Of a stretch of DNA of 64,000 nucleotides, positions 8,413 through 17,540 are shown in pieces. Under the pieces are notes generated by a model. That model ran no database searches, was not told the origin of the DNA, and was given only the letters and a program-made list of their open reading frames with translations. The DNA is taken from positions 232,808-296,807 of the forward strand of contig WVSR01000003.1 in NCBI GenBank assembly GCA_015689775.1. Reading direction: 5' to 3'. A program made the position numbers and the translations under genes. How positions within the stretch are numbered: position 1 is the stretch's first letter; every line of letters begins with the position of its first letter. Source of the stretch: Rhodobacterales bacterium LSUCC0387. GTDB taxonomy: Bacteria > Pseudomonadota > Alphaproteobacteria > Rhodobacterales > Rhodobacteraceae.

Positions 8413-8488
8413 GCTTCATTCCCTCGCAAATTAACTTGGCCCATCTGATAGCGGTGACAGCCCGCCGCGTCCACAGGCTTTGGGGGTA

Positions 8489-9190
8489 TCACCCCAATCG
8501 GCGGAAGGTCAGATAATGGGGAACCCGCCCCTCCCGCAGGGCTTTTTGTTCGTAACGGGTGGAAATCCAATCGCCCCAAGGTTTTCGCCAATCCTCTAGC
8601 CCTTCGGCCAACCATTCAAACCCTGCCCTTGGAACTTCCTCCAATGTCTGGCGGACATAGTCGGGAATATCGGTGGCAACCCGAAAAATCGCACCGGGTT
8701 TCAAAACCCGCGCTAAAGGTTCCAAATGCTCGGGCGTGACGAAACGGCGGCGGTGGTGGCGTTTCTTCGGCCACGGATCAGGATAAAGCAAAAACGCCCG
8801 CGCGATTGATGCATCAGGCAGCACATCAAACATATCGCGCACGTCACCTGGAAAGACCCGCAGATTGGCGACACCGCTGGCACGGATTTTGCCAAGCAGC
8901 ATGGCCACGCCGTTGATATAGGGCTCGCAACCAATCAACCCGACATTGGGGTTGAGCGCGGCTTGATGCACCATATGCTCGCCGCCGCCAAACCCGACCT
9001 CAAGCCAAACATCGCGCCCGCCAAACAGCGCCTCAAGATCAAGGGCTGTCCGATCGGGGTTCTCGTCCCAATCAACCGCGCCAGGACTAAGCTTGGCCAA
9101 GTCCTGTTCCAAATAGGCTTCTTGGCTGTCGCGCAGGTTATGCCCTTTACGGCGACCATAGAAATTGCGGTGAGGTCTGGCTTCGGTCAT
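8489..9190 (-). CDS. trmB: tRNA (guanine-N7-)-methyltransferase TrmB
   Basis: SAM-dependent enzyme that makes m7G46 in the tRNA variable loop. The Rossmann SAM-binding motif (VWLEVGFGGGEHMVHQA), the acidic GCEPYINGVAMLL strand, and the TrmB-specific AFLLYPDPWPKKRHHRRRFV and TRYEQKALREGR motifs are present. ATG 9190 (233 residues, MTEARPHRNFYGRRKGH) is preferred because it begins at the family's usual N-terminus. The frame is open to 9241, only eight bases from the metK stop, so a longer form is possible. It lies directly downstream of metK: the SAM-making and a SAM-using gene are in one transcript. Confidence 0.93.
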   Translation of the reverse strand: MTEARPHRNFYGRRKGHNLRDSQEAYLEQDLAKLSPGAVDWDENPDRTALDLEALFGGRDVWLEVGFGGGEHMVHQAALNPNVGLIGCEPYINGVAMLLGKIRASGVANLRVFPGDVRDMFDVLPDASIARAFLLYPDPWPKKRHHRRRFVTPEHLEPLARVLKPGAIFRVATDIPDYVRQTLEEVPRAGFEWLAEGLEDWRKPWGDWISTRYEQKALREGRVPHYLTFRRLG

Positions 9191-9249
9191 GTTTGAAAGA
9201 AGGCCCCAACCAAATCGGTCAGGGCCATACTCCATGTGCAAGGTTCAAA

Positions 9250-10431
9250 TTAAAGCGCGGATTTGATCGCATCGACCAGATCAGTGCGCTCCCAAGAGAA
9301 GCCACCATCTGCCTCGGGGGCGCGGCCAAAATGGCCATAGGCCGCGGTGCGCTGGAAGATTGGCTTATTCAAACCCAAATGCAGGCGAATGCCGCGTGGG
9401 GTCAGATTCATCGCCTGCGCCACGGCGCGCTCAATCGCGGCCTCATCGACATTACCCGTGCCATGTGTGTCGGCATAGATCGACAAAGGCTTGGCCACGC
9501 CAATCGCATAGGACAGCTGAATAGTGCAGCGATCTGCAAGACCCGCAGCCACCACGTTTTTCGCCAGATAGCGCGCCGCATAGGCGGCTGAGCGATCCAC
9601 CTTGGTCGGATCTTTGCCCGAGAACGCACCGCCGCCATGCGGGGCCGCGCCACCATAGGTATCAACGATGATCTTGCGCCCTGTGAGGCCCGCATCGCCA
9701 TCGGGGCCACCAATGACGAATTTACCCGTTGGGTTAACGTGCCATTCTGTGGCGGCAGTCAGCCACCCCTCGGGCAGCACTTCGCGGATATATGGCTCGA
9801 CCAAGTCCCGCACATCAGCGGAGGTCATGCTTTCGTCCAAATGCTGTGTCGACAAAACCAAGGACGTGATTTCAACTGGCTTGCCATCCTCATAGCGCAC
9901 AGAAAGCTGCGATTTCGCATCTGGCCCAAGCTGCGGGGCCGCGCCCGACTTGCGTGCCTCAGCCAAACGGCGCAGGATCGCATGGGAATATTGGATCGGG
10001 GCGGGCATCAGATCAGGCGTTTCATTGGTGGCAAAGCCAAACATGATCCCTTGGTCGCCTGCACCCTCGTCTTTATCCTCTGCCGCGTTCACGCCTTGTG
10101 CGATATGGGCGGATTGCTCGTGCAAGAGGTTGGTGATCTCACAGGTTTTCCAATGGAATTTGTCCTGCTCATACCCAATGTCGCGGATACACGCGCGGGC
10201 GATATCTTCGATACGGCCCATGTAGTCGCGTAGCTTATCTTGGTCGGACAAACCAACCTCGCCGCCAATCACAACGCGATTGGTCGTAGCGAAAGTCTCG
10301 CAAGCAACACGCGCTTCAGGTTCTTCGGACAAAAACGCGTCCAAGACCGCATCAGAGATACGATCGCATACTTTATCAGGATGACCTTCCGAAACGGATT
10401 CGGAGGTGAAAACATAGTGCTTACGGGACAT
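9250..10431 (-). CDS. metK: S-adenosylmethionine synthetase
   Basis: Makes SAM from methionine and ATP. The sequence opens [29 protein letters not shown] and carries [24 protein letters not shown], the ATP-binding hexapeptide GAGDQG, and the P-loop-like [23 protein letters not shown], all diagnostic. 393 residues is normal. Its start codon lies seven bases from a riboswitch-like leader in which the Shine-Dalgarno GGAG is part of a pseudoknot, so translation is expected to fall when SAM is abundant. lnt lies upstream and trmB downstream on the same strand. Confidence 0.98.
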   Translation of the reverse strand: MSRKHYVFTSESVSEGHPDKVCDRISDAVLDAFLSEEPEARVACETFATTNRVVIGGEVGLSDQDKLRDYMGRIEDIARACIRDIGYEQDKFHWKTCEITNLLHEQSAHIAQGVNAAEDKDEGAGDQGIMFGFATNETPDLMPAPIQYSHAILRRLAEARKSGAAPQLGPDAKSQLSVRYEDGKPVEITSLVLSTQHLDESMTSADVRDLVEPYIREVLPEGWLTAATEWHVNPTGKFVIGGPDGDAGLTGRKIIVDTYGGAAPHGGGAFSGKDPTKVDRSAAYAARYLAKNVVAAGLADRCTIQLSYAIGVAKPLSIYADTHGTGNVDEAAIERAVAQAMNLTPRGIRLHLGLNKPIFQRTAAYGHFGRAPEADGGFSWERTDLVDAIKSAL

Positions 10432-10437
10432 GGTAAG

Positions 10438-10484
10438 TGCTCCATTGGGGTTAAAGCCGCCACGTCAGGAAGCCGTTGTGGGGC
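10438..10484 (-). promoter_or_regulatory. SAM/SAH riboswitch in front of metK
   Basis: Read on the minus strand, this leader contains CACAACGGCTTCCTGACGTG, then a GC-rich linker, then CCCCAATGGAGCA ending six bases before the metK ATG. CCAC pairs with GTGG to form the first stem, and GCUUCC in its loop pairs with GGAGC, the Shine-Dalgarno, as an H-type pseudoknot. This is the architecture and close to the consensus of the SAM/SAH riboswitch class, which is known from metK leaders of Rhodobacterales. Binding of SAM would hide the ribosome site. Recognised by eye from motif and context. Confidence 0.85.
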
Positions 10485-10505
10485 CAAGATTGCGCCGCTT
10501 TATCT

Positions 10506-12026
10506 TCAAGTGCGGGTGGGATCAACCATATCAACACGCCGCTTGCGCAAAAATGCGCCCAAGAGCCCCAAAAGCATCACCCCATAAGCTACATCCCCAA
10601 ACCGCGCATAAAGGGTCGGGGGTAAGGATGGGGGCAAGGTGGCATCAATCACACCCATCTCTCCCATTCCCAAAGCAGACACGATTTCGCCACGCGCATC
10701 TATCACGGCGCTGACCCCTGTATTGGCGGCGCGCAAAACGGGCAAACCTTGCTCCGCTGCGCGCAGCTGAAGCAGGGCCAAATGCTGATAGGGGCCTGAA
10801 AACTGGCCAAACCACGCATCATTGGTGGCATGGAACATCCAATTAGGGCGCGGCACATCCGTGATATAATGCGGGAAAATCGCCTCGTAACAGACCATCG
10901 GAAAAACCGTTCCAAGATCTGCGCCGAGATCAAAGACCTGTGCCCCTGACCCGCGCGAGAAACTTAGACCCATGCGATTTGCTAGCCCGTGTAATCCCAT
11001 CTCGCGCGAAAGTGATTGCAATGGCATATATTCCCCGAAAGGCACCAAATGATGCTTATCATAGGTTGCGGTCACTGCACCCGTTTGATCAACCAAGGCA
11101 AGGGAGTTATAGGCCACCTCCCCCTCAAGACGTTGTGCGCCCAAAAACAACATTCCACCGCCCGCAGCAGCAGCCAGATCTTGGCGAATGGTTTCGGCAT
11201 TCTCCAAGAGCGAAGTTAAAACCGTTTCAGGATAAAGCACCAAATCGGGCCTTGGGTCCCCTGCCTCACGGACGGGCAGAGCGGTGAGATCCAGAATCCG
11301 ATCTTGAAAAAAGGGCTTCATCTCGGGCCGCCATTTGAGGTCTTGTGCAGCATTGGGTTGAATGATGCGGATGAGCGGCGCATCTGGGGCCGCCTGTGGC
11401 GCGGGAAAAACTGGCATGAACACCCAAAGCGCCACAATGCCACCCAACAGCCCCCCAGCGAAGCGCCAAGCCCCATTAATTGCAAAATGGGCCAAAAGAC
11501 CCGCCAGACCGAGCAGCAAAAAGCCCATCCCATGCGCACCGACAACCCCTGCCAAAATCCGCAAATTGGTGCCAATCATGGCGTGGCCAAACATTGCCCA
11601 AGGAAACCCCGTCAGGATATAGGCGCGCAGATATTCCCCAAATGACAGCGCCAGAACAATCGCCATGATGCGGGCCGCACGGCTTTGGGGACGGGCCAAG
11701 GCGCAGATCGCCCAGACGGGCAGTGCGAAAAACAGGGCCAAGCCCCCTGATAAGCCCAAAATCGCAAAAGGGGCCATCCACCCCTCTTGCGCCGCATAGA
11801 CCATGAAGGGCTCGACAATCCAATGCAGCGCAAGGATGAAGTAGCCCAATCCCCCCCAAAACGCGGAAACCGCCGCGGCCTTGGGGGTTGGTGATTGGGC
11901 CAAGAGATAGATCAAAGCGCCCAAACCCAATGGGGTCGCGATGAGTATGTTAAATGGCGCAATGCCCAGAGCCGCGCCTAAACCTGCGCAAAATGCCAAC
12001 AGACGCGGATCGCGCAGCCGTGTCAT
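10506..12026 (-). CDS. lnt: apolipoprotein N-acyltransferase
   Basis: Inner-membrane enzyme that adds the third acyl chain to lipoproteins. The N-terminal half holds several hydrophobic helices (LLAFCAGLGAALGIAPFNILIATPLGLGALIYLLA and others). The C-terminal half is a nitrilase-like periplasmic domain with the catalytic elements YPETV, KHHLVPFGEYMP and MVCYEAIFPHY (Glu, Lys, Cys). ATG 12026 is given; a GTG two codons upstream overlaps the corC stop as GTGA and may be the real start. corC-lnt is a conserved pair, here followed by metK. Confidence 0.95.
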   Translation of the reverse strand: MTRLRDPRLLAFCAGLGAALGIAPFNILIATPLGLGALIYLLAQSPTPKAAAVSAFWGGLGYFILALHWIVEPFMVYAAQEGWMAPFAILGLSGGLALFFALPVWAICALARPQSRAARIMAIVLALSFGEYLRAYILTGFPWAMFGHAMIGTNLRILAGVVGAHGMGFLLLGLAGLLAHFAINGAWRFAGGLLGGIVALWVFMPVFPAPQAAPDAPLIRIIQPNAAQDLKWRPEMKPFFQDRILDLTALPVREAGDPRPDLVLYPETVLTSLLENAETIRQDLAAAAGGGMLFLGAQRLEGEVAYNSLALVDQTGAVTATYDKHHLVPFGEYMPLQSLSREMGLHGLANRMGLSFSRGSGAQVFDLGADLGTVFPMVCYEAIFPHYITDVPRPNWMFHATNDAWFGQFSGPYQHLALLQLRAAEQGLPVLRAANTGVSAVIDARGEIVSALGMGEMGVIDATLPPSLPPTLYARFGDVAYGVMLLGLLGAFLRKRRVDMVDPTRT

Positions 12027-12028
12027 GA

Positions 12029-12928
12029 TCACGCAGCGTCACCTTTGGGCAATCGCACACGCAACCGTTTGATCCGCCGCGCATCGGCATCGACAACCTC
12101 AAACTCGGCACCAGAAGGGTGCGGAACGATTTCCCCGCGCGCGGGAATACGCCCCGTCAGTTTGAACACCAAACCACCAAGGGTGTCGATTTCCTCATCC
12201 TCATCAGTGTCCAGCAGTTTGATCCCAATCTCGGCTTCAAACTCGTCTAATGGGGCGCGGGCAAGGGCGAGATAAGCGCCTGATTTCTCATGGCTCCATG
12301 GGCTGTCTTCTTCGACATCATGCTCATCTTCAATCTCACCGATGACCTGTTCGATCAAATCTTCGATCGTCACCAAACCATCGACACCGCCATATTCATC
12401 AATCACCAAAGCCATATGGGTGCGCTCGGTCTGCATTTTTTGCAGCAGCACCCCAATCGGCATGGAGGGCGGCGCGTACAGCAAGGGCCGCAACATAGAG
12501 CGTAAATCGAAATCACCCTCCGACGTGTGAAAGCCATGGCCCAAAGCAACGTCTTTCAAATGAACTAGGCCGATGGGGCTATCTAGCGTGCCATCGTAAA
12601 CAGGCAGGCGCGTGTTGCCGCTTTCTCGAAACACCGCGATGAGATCGTCAAGGCTGATATCGGCGGGCACCGCCGTGATCTCGACACGCGGGATCGACAC
12701 ATCCTCGACCCGCAGGCGAAGCAGATTGGACATGCCAAATTGCGCAAAGGATTTACCGTCGCTTGCGGGGTGGCTCAGGCTTTCAGCTTCGGCATGATCT
12801 GCATGATCGGGGTCTGATTGGCTAGACCCAAAAAGACGGGAGAAGAAACTTTGCCTTTGCGGCAGAGGCTCGTCATCAAGGGGCGCGCTTTGCGCCGCGA
12901 TAGACGAGGGTTCGGGATTTGAGCTCAT
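12029..12928 (-). CDS. corC: CBS-domain protein of the CorC/HlyC family
   Basis: A soluble CBS-pair protein ([46 protein letters not shown], and a second CBS repeat ending [19 protein letters not shown]), followed by the CorC_HlyC domain ([42 protein letters not shown]). E. coli YbeX/CorC was first linked to Mg/Co efflux and more recently to ribosome maturation and lipid trafficking, so the precise role is unsettled. 299 residues; AAAGGGG Shine-Dalgarno before the ATG. It lies in the conserved phoH-ybeY-corC-lnt order. Confidence 0.92.
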   Translation of the reverse strand: MSSNPEPSSIAAQSAPLDDEPLPQRQSFFSRLFGSSQSDPDHADHAEAESLSHPASDGKSFAQFGMSNLLRLRVEDVSIPRVEITAVPADISLDDLIAVFRESGNTRLPVYDGTLDSPIGLVHLKDVALGHGFHTSEGDFDLRSMLRPLLYAPPSMPIGVLLQKMQTERTHMALVIDEYGGVDGLVTIEDLIEQVIGEIEDEHDVEEDSPWSHEKSGAYLALARAPLDEFEAEIGIKLLDTDEDEEIDTLGGLVFKLTGRIPARGEIVPHPSGAEFEVVDADARRIKRLRVRLPKGDAA

Positions 12929-12972
12929 AGCCCCTTTCCAAGGTTACACTGACAAAACTTGTGCCATCCGCC

Positions 12973-13467
12973 CTAATATGGGTCAGCAACCCCCAGTCTG
13001 GCAAGGATGCGTGTCTCTAAACTTTCCATCACCGTGGCATCGGGGTCATTTATATGATCAAACCCCAATAAATGAAGGATCGAATGAACCATCAAATGTG
13101 TCAAATGATCATCAAAATCTTTGCCCTGCTCCTCCGCCTCGCGGGCGCAGGTCTCATAGGCGACTGCAATATCACCCAATTCATGTGCTGGGCCATCCGA
13201 GTCGGGGGTCGGCAATTTGGGCATTTGACCAAGGGGCAGGTCAATCGCTTCTGTGGGCCAAGACAACACATTGGTCGGTGTCGGCTTGCCACAAAAATTG
13301 CTGTTTAGGGTTGCGATGCGGGTATCGTCACAGGCCAAAACCGAAACTGCAAACCGCTCAGGATCAAGCCCAAGGTCAGCACAAATACCTTCTGCTGCGC
13401 GCGCAGTGACATCTTCAATGTCACAGTCCTGCCACGCAGGGGTTTCGATCAGAATGTCAATTTCCAT
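12973..13467 (-). CDS. ybeY: endoribonuclease YbeY
   Basis: Metal-dependent RNase involved in 16S rRNA 3'-end maturation and late ribosome quality control. The diagnostic H-x3-H-x5-H zinc motif is intact as HLMVHSILHLLGFDH, preceded by TNVLSWPTEA and LGDIAVAYETCAREAEEQ. 164 residues is normal for alphaproteobacteria. It starts 11 bases after the phoH stop and is followed by corC, so these three genes are probably one transcript. Confidence in the family is high; substrates in this organism are inferred. Confidence 0.96.
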   Translation of the reverse strand: MEIDILIETPAWQDCDIEDVTARAAEGICADLGLDPERFAVSVLACDDTRIATLNSNFCGKPTPTNVLSWPTEAIDLPLGQMPKLPTPDSDGPAHELGDIAVAYETCAREAEEQGKDFDDHLTHLMVHSILHLLGFDHINDPDATVMESLETRILARLGVADPY

Positions 13468-13478
13468 GCGCTTTGCGC

Positions 13479-14498
13479 CTAACCTTTAACCTCATCGGCG
13501 TCATAGGCCTCGATAATCTTGGCGACCATCGGATGACGTACCACATCTTTTGCGGTGAAATAGTTAAAGCTGATCCCTGAGACTGGACCCAAAATGCGTT
13601 CGGCCTCAGCAAGACCAGAATTCACGCCGCGCGGCAAATCAACCTGACTGCGATCACCCGTGATGACCATACGACTGCCGCGCCCCAGACGGGTCAAGAA
13701 CATCTTCATTTGCATTGTAGTTGCGTTTTGGGCTTCGTCCAAAACCACATAGGCATTGGCCAATGTCCGTCCCCGCATGAAAGCCAAGGGTGCAATTTCA
13801 ATGGTTTTTTCTTCCATCAATTTCTGCAATTGCCGACCGGGCAGAAAATCATGCATCGCATCATAAAGGGGCTGCATATAAGGGTCGACCTTGTCCTTCA
13901 TATCCCCAGGCAAAAATCCCAAACGCTCGCCCGCTTCCACGGCGGGGCGCGACAAGATGATCCGATCCACATGGCCATTGATCAAGCGGTTCACAGCGAC
14001 AGCAACCGCCAAATAGGTTTTCCCCGTTCCCGCAGGGCCAATCCCAAAGGCCAGTTCGTTTTTCAGCAAGTTTTGAACATAGGCTTTTTGCGCATCGGTG
14101 CGGGGCTCCACCGTTTTCTTACGGGTGCCGATTTCCAACGAGGATGCACCAAACATTTCAATCTGGTCCCCCGCGCGAACGCCTGTCCCCTCGACAGAGC
14201 CACGCATACGGATTGCACCCTCGACATCTTCGGCCTCTACAGGTTTTCCTGCCTCTAATCGGGCATAGAGACTGCCCAAAACTTCAGCCGCGCGCTCCCG
14301 CGCCTCGCCATGCACGACCAATTGGTTGCCACGGCGAATGATCTGCACCGACAGCGTTGTTTCAATTTGCGTGAGATTTCGGTCGAATTCTCCACAAAGG
14401 TCGATCAGAAGGCGATTGTCAGGAAAGCTCAGATGCAAATCCGCAGGGGGGCCAGATTTAGGGGTGGCGGGTGCGCTCAACGTGGACAATGCCAACAT
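13479..14498 (-). CDS. ybeZ: PhoH-like ATPase (YbeZ)
   Basis: PhoH family ATPase with Walker A GPAGTGKTYLAVAVAVNRL and Walker B-like AYVVLDEAQNAT. The motif ILSRPAVEAGERLGFLPGD is typical. The N-terminal 110 residues contain a KH-like segment. YbeZ works with YbeY and may act on RNA as an ATPase/helicase partner. 339 residues; the GGAGAGT ribosome site immediately before ATG 14498 supports the start. miaB lies 506 bases upstream. Confidence 0.92.
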   Translation of the reverse strand: MLALSTLSAPATPKSGPPADLHLSFPDNRLLIDLCGEFDRNLTQIETTLSVQIIRRGNQLVVHGEARERAAEVLGSLYARLEAGKPVEAEDVEGAIRMRGSVEGTGVRAGDQIEMFGASSLEIGTRKKTVEPRTDAQKAYVQNLLKNELAFGIGPAGTGKTYLAVAVAVNRLINGHVDRIILSRPAVEAGERLGFLPGDMKDKVDPYMQPLYDAMHDFLPGRQLQKLMEEKTIEIAPLAFMRGRTLANAYVVLDEAQNATTMQMKMFLTRLGRGSRMVITGDRSQVDLPRGVNSGLAEAERILGPVSGISFNYFTAKDVVRHPMVAKIIEAYDADEVKG

Positions 14499-15004
14499 AC
14501 TCTCCTTCGCTCAGAGAAGATTCCTGAGTTGAGAGTGCCAAGCCCTCGCAACCAAATCAATAGCTAGTGTGAGATGCACGAAAATTTCACATATCTAGGC
14601 GACAGATGACCGATTTTTGCCCCTGAACAGACCAGCAGAGTAAATATCAGGCACAACCCCACCCGTGGCGTAGTCAACAACAACTGAATTTGGCGGGGCG
14701 ACAGCCGTGCAAACAGGCAAGCAGCCCAATCGCCACAAACCGCACGGCATGTGCCATTCCATTTTGGATAAAGCTATTCACAAGCACGCCCAATCTCAAA
14801 ATTCTTTCCCTACGACCATCCCGCTAAAATGTGGAAGAATGGTTAACAGCGCGATTGTTCAGAAAAATATCCGAGCAATTTCGCTTCGAAAAGAAAAATG
14901 TATTAATATTTAGATATAAATTTATAAATAATCTCAGAAAATTGTGAGAAATTGTTCCTCCTGGGGCATCCTAACTGCCGAAGGTCGCCTCAGACATCCG
15001 CAGA
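14499..15004 (-). other. non-coding gap between miaB and phoH, with an AT-rich patch
   Basis: 506 bases without a convincing gene. The half near miaB (about 14870-14960) is markedly AT-rich compared with the rest of the window, with runs such as TATTAATATTTAGATATAAA and a CTCAGAAAATTGTGAG near-palindrome at 14931-14946. It presumably holds the promoter of the phoH-ybeY-corC-lnt transcript, but I find no clear -35/-10 pair. A 68-codon plus-strand frame (14707-14913) has no ribosome site and an ordinary shadow-like composition. Confidence 0.5.
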
Positions 15005-16327
15005 CTATACCAACGCGCCCGTCAAGGAATTGGTGGCGGACTTAATGATTCGAACCATCGCCACTTGACCAATTAATTCAGCGGGCGCGATCGCATGAAC
15101 CGAATGCAAATAGCCTGATTTTCCAATCAATTGACCCTCTTGGCGTCCGTGCTTTTCAAACAGAACTGGCATTTCGCGCCCCACCATTCCGTCTTGAGCC
15201 GCCCATTGTTGTTCGGTCAAAAGCGCCTGCAATTCTTGCAAACGGGCATCTACAATCTCAGGCGCAAGAATTGCACGCTCGGCTGCAGGCGTGCCGGGAC
15301 GCGCGGAATACTTAAACGAATAAGCCTGCCCGTAATTCACTTTGCGCACCAAATCCATCGTTTGCACAAAATCTCCATCTGTCTCCCCTGGGAAGCCCAC
15401 GATGAAATCCCCTGACAGCAACAAATCAGGGCGCACGTCACGGATGCGCGCGATCAGGTCAAGATAGTCCTGCGCGGTATGTTTGCGGTTCATCGCTTTG
15501 AGAATACGATCAGACCCCGATTGAACAGGTAGATGAAGATAGGGCATCAGCTTATCACAATCACCAAAAGCCGCGATCAGGTCATCTTCCATGTCATTGG
15601 GGTGCGATGTGGTGAAGCGGATACGTGCCAAATCGTCGATTTTCGCCAATTCACGGATCAGGCGCGCAAGCCCCCATTCACGCCCATCCTCATCTTGCCC
15701 ATGATAGGCATTCACGTTTTGCCCCAAAAGCGTGATTTCGCGCACGCCGCGTTCGACCAAATCATGAGCCTCTCCCAAGATGCGCGCAACGGGGCGACTG
15801 ACCTCAGCGCCTCGGGTATAGGGCACAACGCAAAACGCACAGAATTTGTCGCAGCCTTCCTGCACTGTCAAAAACGCACAAGGCCCGCGCTTGGCACGGC
15901 GATCTTTTGGCAGATGCAGAAACTTATCTTCTTCGGGGAAATCCGTATCAAGGGCCTTTACTCCTGCCTCCACTGCGCGCATCATGGCAGGCAGGCGGTG
16001 ATAAGTCTGCGGGCCAACGACCAAGTCTACAATCGGTTGACGGCGCATAATCTCTTCGCCTTCGGCCTGTGCAACACAGCCCGCAACACCGATTTTCAAA
16101 TTGGGGTTCTCATCGCGCAAAGGTTTCAGGCGGCCCAATTCCGAGTAGATCTTTTCCGATGCCTTCTCGCGAATATGGCAGGTGTTCAGCAGGATCATAT
16201 CCGCTTCTTCCGCACTGCCCACCTGCTCATAGCCCTGACCAGACAGCGCCTCTGCCATACGCTCGCTGTCATAGACATTCATCTGGCAGCCATAGGTTTT
16301 CACGAATAGCTTTTTGGGTTCAGTCAT
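15005..16327 (-). CDS. miaB: tRNA-2-methylthio-N6-dimethylallyladenosine synthase MiaB
   Basis: Radical-SAM methylthiotransferase that modifies i6A37 of tRNAs. The N-terminal UPF0004 domain carries its cluster cysteines in [27 protein letters not shown] and GVAGCVAQ. The radical SAM CxxxCxxC is in [17 protein letters not shown], and a C-terminal TRAM domain ends the protein. ATG 16327 (440 residues, [17 protein letters not shown]) matches the family start; the frame is open 13 codons further up. It is probably monocistronic, with long gaps on both sides. Confidence 0.96.
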   Translation of the reverse strand: MTEPKKLFVKTYGCQMNVYDSERMAEALSGQGYEQVGSAEEADMILLNTCHIREKASEKIYSELGRLKPLRDENPNLKIGVAGCVAQAEGEEIMRRQPIVDLVVGPQTYHRLPAMMRAVEAGVKALDTDFPEEDKFLHLPKDRRAKRGPCAFLTVQEGCDKFCAFCVVPYTRGAEVSRPVARILGEAHDLVERGVREITLLGQNVNAYHGQDEDGREWGLARLIRELAKIDDLARIRFTTSHPNDMEDDLIAAFGDCDKLMPYLHLPVQSGSDRILKAMNRKHTAQDYLDLIARIRDVRPDLLLSGDFIVGFPGETDGDFVQTMDLVRKVNYGQAYSFKYSARPGTPAAERAILAPEIVDARLQELQALLTEQQWAAQDGMVGREMPVLFEKHGRQEGQLIGKSGYLHSVHAIAPAELIGQVAMVRIIKSATNSLTGALV

Positions 16328-16913
16328 TGCACGGGGCCTTTTTAGCAGATCGCAGTACAGGGTCACTTAGCCCAAGAGCGGTCGCACATCAACGCATGTG
16401 ACTCATTGCAGTAGACCACAAAGCCCCGAAAATTGGGGTTGAGTTACAAAAATTTAAGAATTGGTCGGGATAAACCGCATATTTAGATCAAAGACTAGGC
16501 ATCTTTGGCCAAATTTTGCCGCCTACCGCAGGGCGGGTTTCGCAGGGAGCCTTTTGCGATTTTGATTGCAGAGGATCGGGTTATTTCGGGCGAAAGACGG
16601 GTTGAAAATGTTCGAAGATCATCGCCTCGGTGACGAAGAAATAAACACCCTTGCGTGCCAATGGCACCATTCCATCACGGCAACCATCTGCTCTTTTCGC
16701 ATGGCCAAAGCACTGCGCAGCAATGCAGGATCTCGCTACAATATCGGAGATATTCGCTAGCACCGCTCAAGCGGTTCCAATGGTATAGTCAGCAATTGAT
16801 GGATTTGGGGCTGATAGAACCGGGGCAATGGTCCTGGGGCCATGCCCCTTCCTGCCACCGATCACCGCCTGCGCGCGCAAGGGAGGGCGCGCAGGGGTAT
16901 CTGAAGGTCTGTC
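16328..16913. other. non-coding gap between hsp20 and miaB
   Basis: 586 bases in which I cannot support a gene. Two overlapping frames of about 60 codons (plus 16566-16760, minus 16581-16763) lack ribosome sites and recognisable motifs. Structures seen: CCCC-gaaaatt-GGGG at 16424-16438, and CTGCGCGC / GCGCGCAG at 16869-16894, which lies just after the hsp20 stop and may mark its transcript end although no T-run follows. The miaB promoter should be in the part near 16330-16560. Confidence 0.4.
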
Positions 16914-17387
16914 TCAGACCTCTACATCTGTCACTTCAAGTGCAGGTGTTTGTTTGGATGCCTTGCCAGATGTAATTGCAATCTGACGCGGTTTTTTCGC
17001 CTCTGGCACTTCGCGCAAGAGATCGACATGCAACATGCCGTTCTCATGGCTTGCTTGGGTCACGCGCACATGATCGGCCAATTGGAACCGCTTCTCAAAA
17101 GCGCGGGTTGCAATGCCACGATGCAAATAGGTGCGGGCGGTGTCGTCCTTCTCTTTGCGGGCCGCGATGACCAGTTCCATCTCGCGTTGCTCAACACGCA
17201 ATTCAGCCTCGGAAAAACCCGCAACAGCGATTGAGATACGATAGATATGCTCATCGGTTTTTTCGATATTATAGGGGGGATAGCTGTTCGCGCCTGTTTC
17301 CCGCGTCAGCAGGCTGTCTAACAAATCAGCCATACCATCAAAGCCGACAGTGGCCCGGTATAGGGGAGTTAGGTCGTAGTTTCGCAT
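16914..17387 (-). CDS. small heat-shock protein, Hsp20 family
   Basis: An IbpA-like alpha-crystallin-domain chaperone that holds unfolding proteins for refolding. MRNYDLTPLYRATVGFDGMADLLDSLL is the standard N-terminus, SYPPYNIEKTDEHIYRISIAVAGFSEAELRVEQREMELVI begins the alpha-crystallin domain, and RGIATRAFEKRFQLADHVRV ends with the expected ARAFxRxFxLADHV-type motif. ATG 17387 gives 157 residues and follows GGAGG at seven bases; the longer frame to 17447 would translate through the leader hairpins. The untranslated leader looks like a ROSE-type thermometer, which fits heat induction at the translation level. Confidence 0.93.
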   Translation of the reverse strand: MRNYDLTPLYRATVGFDGMADLLDSLLTRETGANSYPPYNIEKTDEHIYRISIAVAGFSEAELRVEQREMELVIAARKEKDDTARTYLHRGIATRAFEKRFQLADHVRVTQASHENGMLHVDLLREVPEAKKPRQIAITSGKASKQTPALEVTDVEV

Positions 17388-17388
17388 A

Positions 17389-17450
17389 GGACATCCTCCA
17401 TCAGAAGCAATACCAAGATTTTCGTGGCGCTCTAAATCACGAGACACGCC
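17389..17450 (-). promoter_or_regulatory. ROSE-like RNA thermometer in the hsp20 leader
   Basis: On the minus strand UUGCU (17410-17406) stands just upstream of the GGAGG ribosome site (17399-17395). CUUC pairs with GGAG around a UGAU loop. The next position is a G-G opposition, then U-A, a small internal loop and GG/CC. Thus every base of the ribosome site is paired or opposed. A second hairpin (GGCG/CGCC, 17426-17450) lies 5' of it. The U(U/C)GCU motif facing the ribosome site with a G-G mismatch is the hallmark of ROSE elements of alphaproteobacterial small heat-shock genes. Confidence 0.6.
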
Positions 17451-17461
17451 AACAAGGGTTC

Positions 17462-17534
17462 AGGTCGGCCCGCTTGGCGGCACCGACCTTTCTGATATTG
17501 GAAGCAGCTGTTCGGGTTTCAAGACCCTTGAAAC
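17462..17534 (-). terminator. two strong hairpins between glcF and hsp20
   Basis: A perfect 8-bp stem GTTTCAAG / CTTGAAAC (17516-17534, 3-base loop) lies seven bases after the glcF stop. A second stem follows, AGGTCGG / CCGACCT (17462-17489), continued by an inner CCGC/GCGG. Neither is followed by a U-run. They may end or protect the glc transcript, or form part of the hsp20 leader. Confidence 0.45.
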
Positions 17535-17540
17535 AGGGAT

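Noticed and set aside
14707..14913. A 68-codon plus-strand frame in the miaB-phoH gap
   Set aside because: No ribosome site and rare-codon-rich, unstructured composition.
15533..16309. A 258-codon plus-strand frame opposite miaB
   Set aside because: Antisense to a complete radical-SAM gene with intact cysteine motifs; no evidence of its own.
16566..16763. Two overlapping small frames (64 codons plus, 60 codons minus) in the hsp20-miaB gap
   Set aside because: No ribosome site, no recognisable domain, and neither overlaps a regulatory or coupling signal. A degraded gene cannot be excluded.
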